Shown piece by piece: positions 62,620 to 64,000 of a stretch of 64,000 bases of DNA. Position 1 is the first letter of the stretch. Each line of letters opens with the position of its first letter. Source of the DNA: JAHIYU01 sp964476155 (GTDB lineage Bacteria; Krumholzibacteriota; Krumholzibacteriia; LZORAL124-64-63); the NCBI GenBank assembly GCA_964476155.1, contig CAYYYS010000008.1, forward strand, positions 1 through 64,000, written 5' to 3'. Position numbers and translations under genes: made by a program. The notes below the pieces were generated by a model, which saw nothing but the letters and a program-made list of their open reading frames with translations, was not told the origin of the DNA and made no database searches.

Positions 62620-63360
62620 ATGATCCCGGTCACCATCCACGGCGCCGAAGGTCGCATGGGTCGCCTGATCACGGATCTGATCACGCAGACCGAGGATCTG
62701 GATCTTGTCGCCCTGATCACAGAGGCCGGACGTGAAGCGGTGGCGGGGAAGTTCCATCCGGACCTGCCCTTGACGTCCCAAAACGACCTGGCCGACGTGC
62801 ATCCCGCCGACGGCGTGATCATCGATTTCTCTCTGGCTCCGGCTCTCGACGGACTGCTCGCGGGCGCGGCCCGGGTTGACGCGCCCCTGGTTATCGGCAC
62901 GACCGGCTACGACGAAGCCCAGATGAACGCGCTACGCCGCTATGCCGGCGAACACGCGGTTGTGCTGGCCAGCAACTTCAGCATCGGCATTCCCGTCATG
63001 AAGCTTCTGCTGGAACAGCTCGCGACACTCCTGCCGGACGGATTCATGCCGGAACAGCTGGAGACCCATCATCACCACAAGCTGGACAAGCCCAGCGGTA
63101 CCGCCAAGACCTTGGCTCTGGCCTGGGAAGCGCGGCGCGGTGACGGCCCCGTACCCACGCACAGCGTACGCGTCGGCGGCATTACCGGTGAACACAGCTG
63201 GATCTTCAGCGACGACGAGGAAACCCTGGTGGTTACACATCGCGCCCATTCCCGACGGGCCTTCCTGCGGGGGATCGTGCCGGCGGTGCGCTTTGCGTCC
63301 CGGAACGAACCGGGTCTATATGCGCTGGAAGATATACTGGGGCGGGAATCTCGCGGGTAG
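62620..63360 (+). CDS. dapB: 4-hydroxy-tetrahydrodipicolinate reductase DapB
   Basis: 246 residues. NAD(P)H-dependent reductase following DapA. Rossmann motif GAEGRMGRL at the start, VIGTTGYDEAQM, ASNFSIGIPVM, and substrate motif ETHHHHKLDKPSGTAKTL with the catalytic His and Lys. Ends before a strong terminator at 63367-63390. Confidence 0.97.
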   Translation: MIPVTIHGAEGRMGRLITDLITQTEDLDLVALITEAGREAVAGKFHPDLPLTSQNDLADVHPADGVIIDFSLAPALDGLLAGAARVDAPLVIGTTGYDEAQMNALRRYAGEHAVVLASNFSIGIPVMKLLLEQLATLLPDGFMPEQLETHHHHKLDKPSGTAKTLALAWEARRGDGPVPTHSVRVGGITGEHSWIFSDDEETLVVTHRAHSRRAFLRGIVPAVRFASRNEPGLYALEDILGRESRG

Positions 63361-63366
63361 ACGCCA

Positions 63367-63390
63367 AAAGGTCGCCGTAGGGCGACCTTT
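63367..63390. terminator. Bidirectional terminator between dapB and rpsT
   Basis: AAAGGTCGCC (63367-63376), loop GTAG, GGCGACCTTT (63381-63390): a perfect 10-bp stem flanked by short A and T runs on both sides. It lies between the convergent dapB (7 bp upstream) and rpsT (31 bp away), so it can serve both. Confidence 0.85.
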
Positions 63391-63421
63391 CGTCAAACTG
63401 TCTGGGCGATCCCGGAAACGT

Positions 63422-63673
63422 CTACTTGGCGTAGAGCGCAGCCATGCGGGACTTGAGACGGGAAGCGCGGGACTTGGGAATGACGCCCTTGCGCGCTTGG
63501 GTGTCGAGCATACGATAAACGGCGCTCAACGCTTCGGGGGACTTGTCCTCGCTCGCGACGACGGCCCGGAAGTTCTTGATGACGGAGCGCATCTGGCTAC
63601 GATTATCGCGATTCGACAGCCGACGCAAGGCGCTGGTCTTCATGCGCTTCTTACAACTCTTATGGTACGGCAC
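63422..63673 (-). CDS. rpsT: 30S ribosomal protein S20
   Basis: 83 residues. Binds 16S rRNA in the small subunit. Fits the S20 helical-bundle family: HKSCKKRMKTSALRRLSNRDNRSQMRSVIKNF, VYRMLDTQARKGVIPKSRASRLKSRMAAL. It starts at GTG 63673, with TAAGGAGGT close upstream. Convergent with dapB, divergent from uvrC. GTG starts are common for this gene, whose translation is often self-limited. Confidence 0.93.
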   Translation of the reverse strand: MPYHKSCKKRMKTSALRRLSNRDNRSQMRSVIKNFRAVVASEDKSPEALSAVYRMLDTQARKGVIPKSRASRLKSRMAALYAK

Positions 63674-63676
63674 TTT

Positions 63677-63706
63677 TTGACCTCCTTAGTGCAACCGAGG
63701 CAAACT
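63677..63706 (+). promoter_or_regulatory. Weak promoter candidate for uvrC
   Basis: TTGACC (63677-63682), 18-bp spacer, CAAACT (63701-63706). The -35 is good, the -10 is poor; the start would be near 63713, just before the uvrC ATG. It overlaps the rpsT promoter on the other strand. Confidence 0.3.
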
Positions 63707-63730
63707 AGCAGGGGGACTTGGGGATGTCAA
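63702..63730 (-). promoter_or_regulatory. Sigma-70-type promoter of rpsT
   Basis: On the minus strand: perfect TTGACA (63730-63725), 17-bp spacer, TAGTTT (63707-63702). The start would be near 63695, giving a leader of about 22 nt before the GTG. The -35 element lies within the first codons of uvrC, so the two divergent genes share this DNA. Confidence 0.65.
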
Positions 63731-64000
63731 GCCGCCGGGGACAAAAAAAAGACCCATCCGATCTTGTCGCCAAGCTGCGCCTGATGCCGGACGCCCCTGG
63801 GGTCTACCTACATAAAGACAAGAACGGCAAGGTGTTGTACGTCGGAAAGGCCACCCGTCTGCACCAGCGTGTGGGGTCCTATTTTCATGAATCGAGCGAT
63901 CACGACTCGAAGACCCAACTACTCGTCAAACGCATCGCGGACGTGGATTACATCATCACCGCCACGGCCTCCGAAGCCCTGGTCCTTGAAGACCAGCTCA
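63724..64000 (+). CDS. uvrC: Excinuclease ABC subunit C (UvrC), 5' part
   Basis: 92 codons before the window ends. UvrC makes both incisions in nucleotide excision repair. The GIY-YIG nuclease start is clear: KLRLMPDAPGVYLHKDKNGKVLYVGKATRLHQRVGSYF, followed by DSKTQLLVKRIADVDYIITATASEALVLEDQL, where the Glu near the end is the conserved catalytic-domain residue. ATG 63724 follows a G-rich stretch (AGGGGGA). Incomplete only because of the window edge. Confidence 0.93.
   Translation, partial: MSSRRGQKKDPSDLVAKLRLMPDAPGVYLHKDKNGKVLYVGKATRLHQRVGSYFHESSDHDSKTQLLVKRIADVDYIITATASEALVLEDQL

Overview
The window is one contiguous stretch of a GC-rich, motile Gram-negative bacterium. Its left half (about 0.35-32.7 kb) is a flagellar locus. 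Its right half (about 34.5-64 kb) is a run of housekeeping operons. Several features point to the wider FCB assemblage of poorly cultured phyla (for example Krumholzibacteriota- or Eisenbacteria-like lineages) rather than Proteobacteria: a PorV/PorQ-family outer-membrane protein, a secreted M6 protease ending in a FlgD-like/type IX-like C-terminal domain, a TopA with C-terminal repeats and a lysine-rich tail, and an SbsA/Big_5-type lipoprotein. This placement is an inference; no rRNA is present to test it.

Flagellar region: flgM (anti-sigma-28) comes first, then a soluble histidine kinase and an NtrC-type sigma-54 response regulator (FlrB/FlrC- or FleS/FleR-like), closed by a clear intrinsic terminator. 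Next is a long operon: an unknown exported helical-repeat protein, a FlgN-like chaperone, flgB, flgC, fliE-fliF-fliG-fliH-fliI-fliJ, a motE-like gene, fliK, flgD, flgE, flbD, motA, motB, fliL, fliM, fliN, fliO. A further segment carries fliP-fliQ-fliR-flhB-flhA-flhF and a small membrane protein in the slot where flhG usually sits. fliA follows with two unknown small genes. A FleQ-like sigma-54 activator and a PorV-like gene end the region.

Four sigma-54 (-24/-12) promoters with exact GG-N10-GC spacing can be read: before flgM, before the flgB operon, before fliP and before fliA. A near-consensus sigma-28 promoter lies just upstream of the flgM sigma-54 site. Together they outline a cascade: FleQ-like and FlrBC-like activators with RpoN switch on basal-body and export genes and fliA; FliA then boosts its own antagonist FlgM. 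Filament genes, the distal rod and rings, flgK/flgL and chemotaxis genes are not in this window.

Right half: a MltD-like transglycosylase (minus strand) and a GAF-GGDEF diguanylate cyclase are divergent. They are followed by comEC, purC-purH-guaA, an M6 metalloprotease, a Slt-like transglycosylase, a polyprenol/phytol-kinase-like protein, secA, a Smg/DUF494 protein, topA-trmFO-xerC-hslV-hslU, argF, a Big_5 lipoprotein, dapF-dapA-dapB, rpsT (minus strand) and the 5' part of uvrC, which runs off the window.

Most unusual points: the combined sigma-54/sigma-28 control of flgM; a FlhF with eroded GTPase motifs and no FlhG beside it; a FliA with a C-terminal extension of about 62 residues; an enlarged FlgE with a duplicated inserted domain; four unrecognised genes inside flagellar operons; and a short structured leader (or small RNA) with competing hairpins and a terminator in front of the PorV-like gene.
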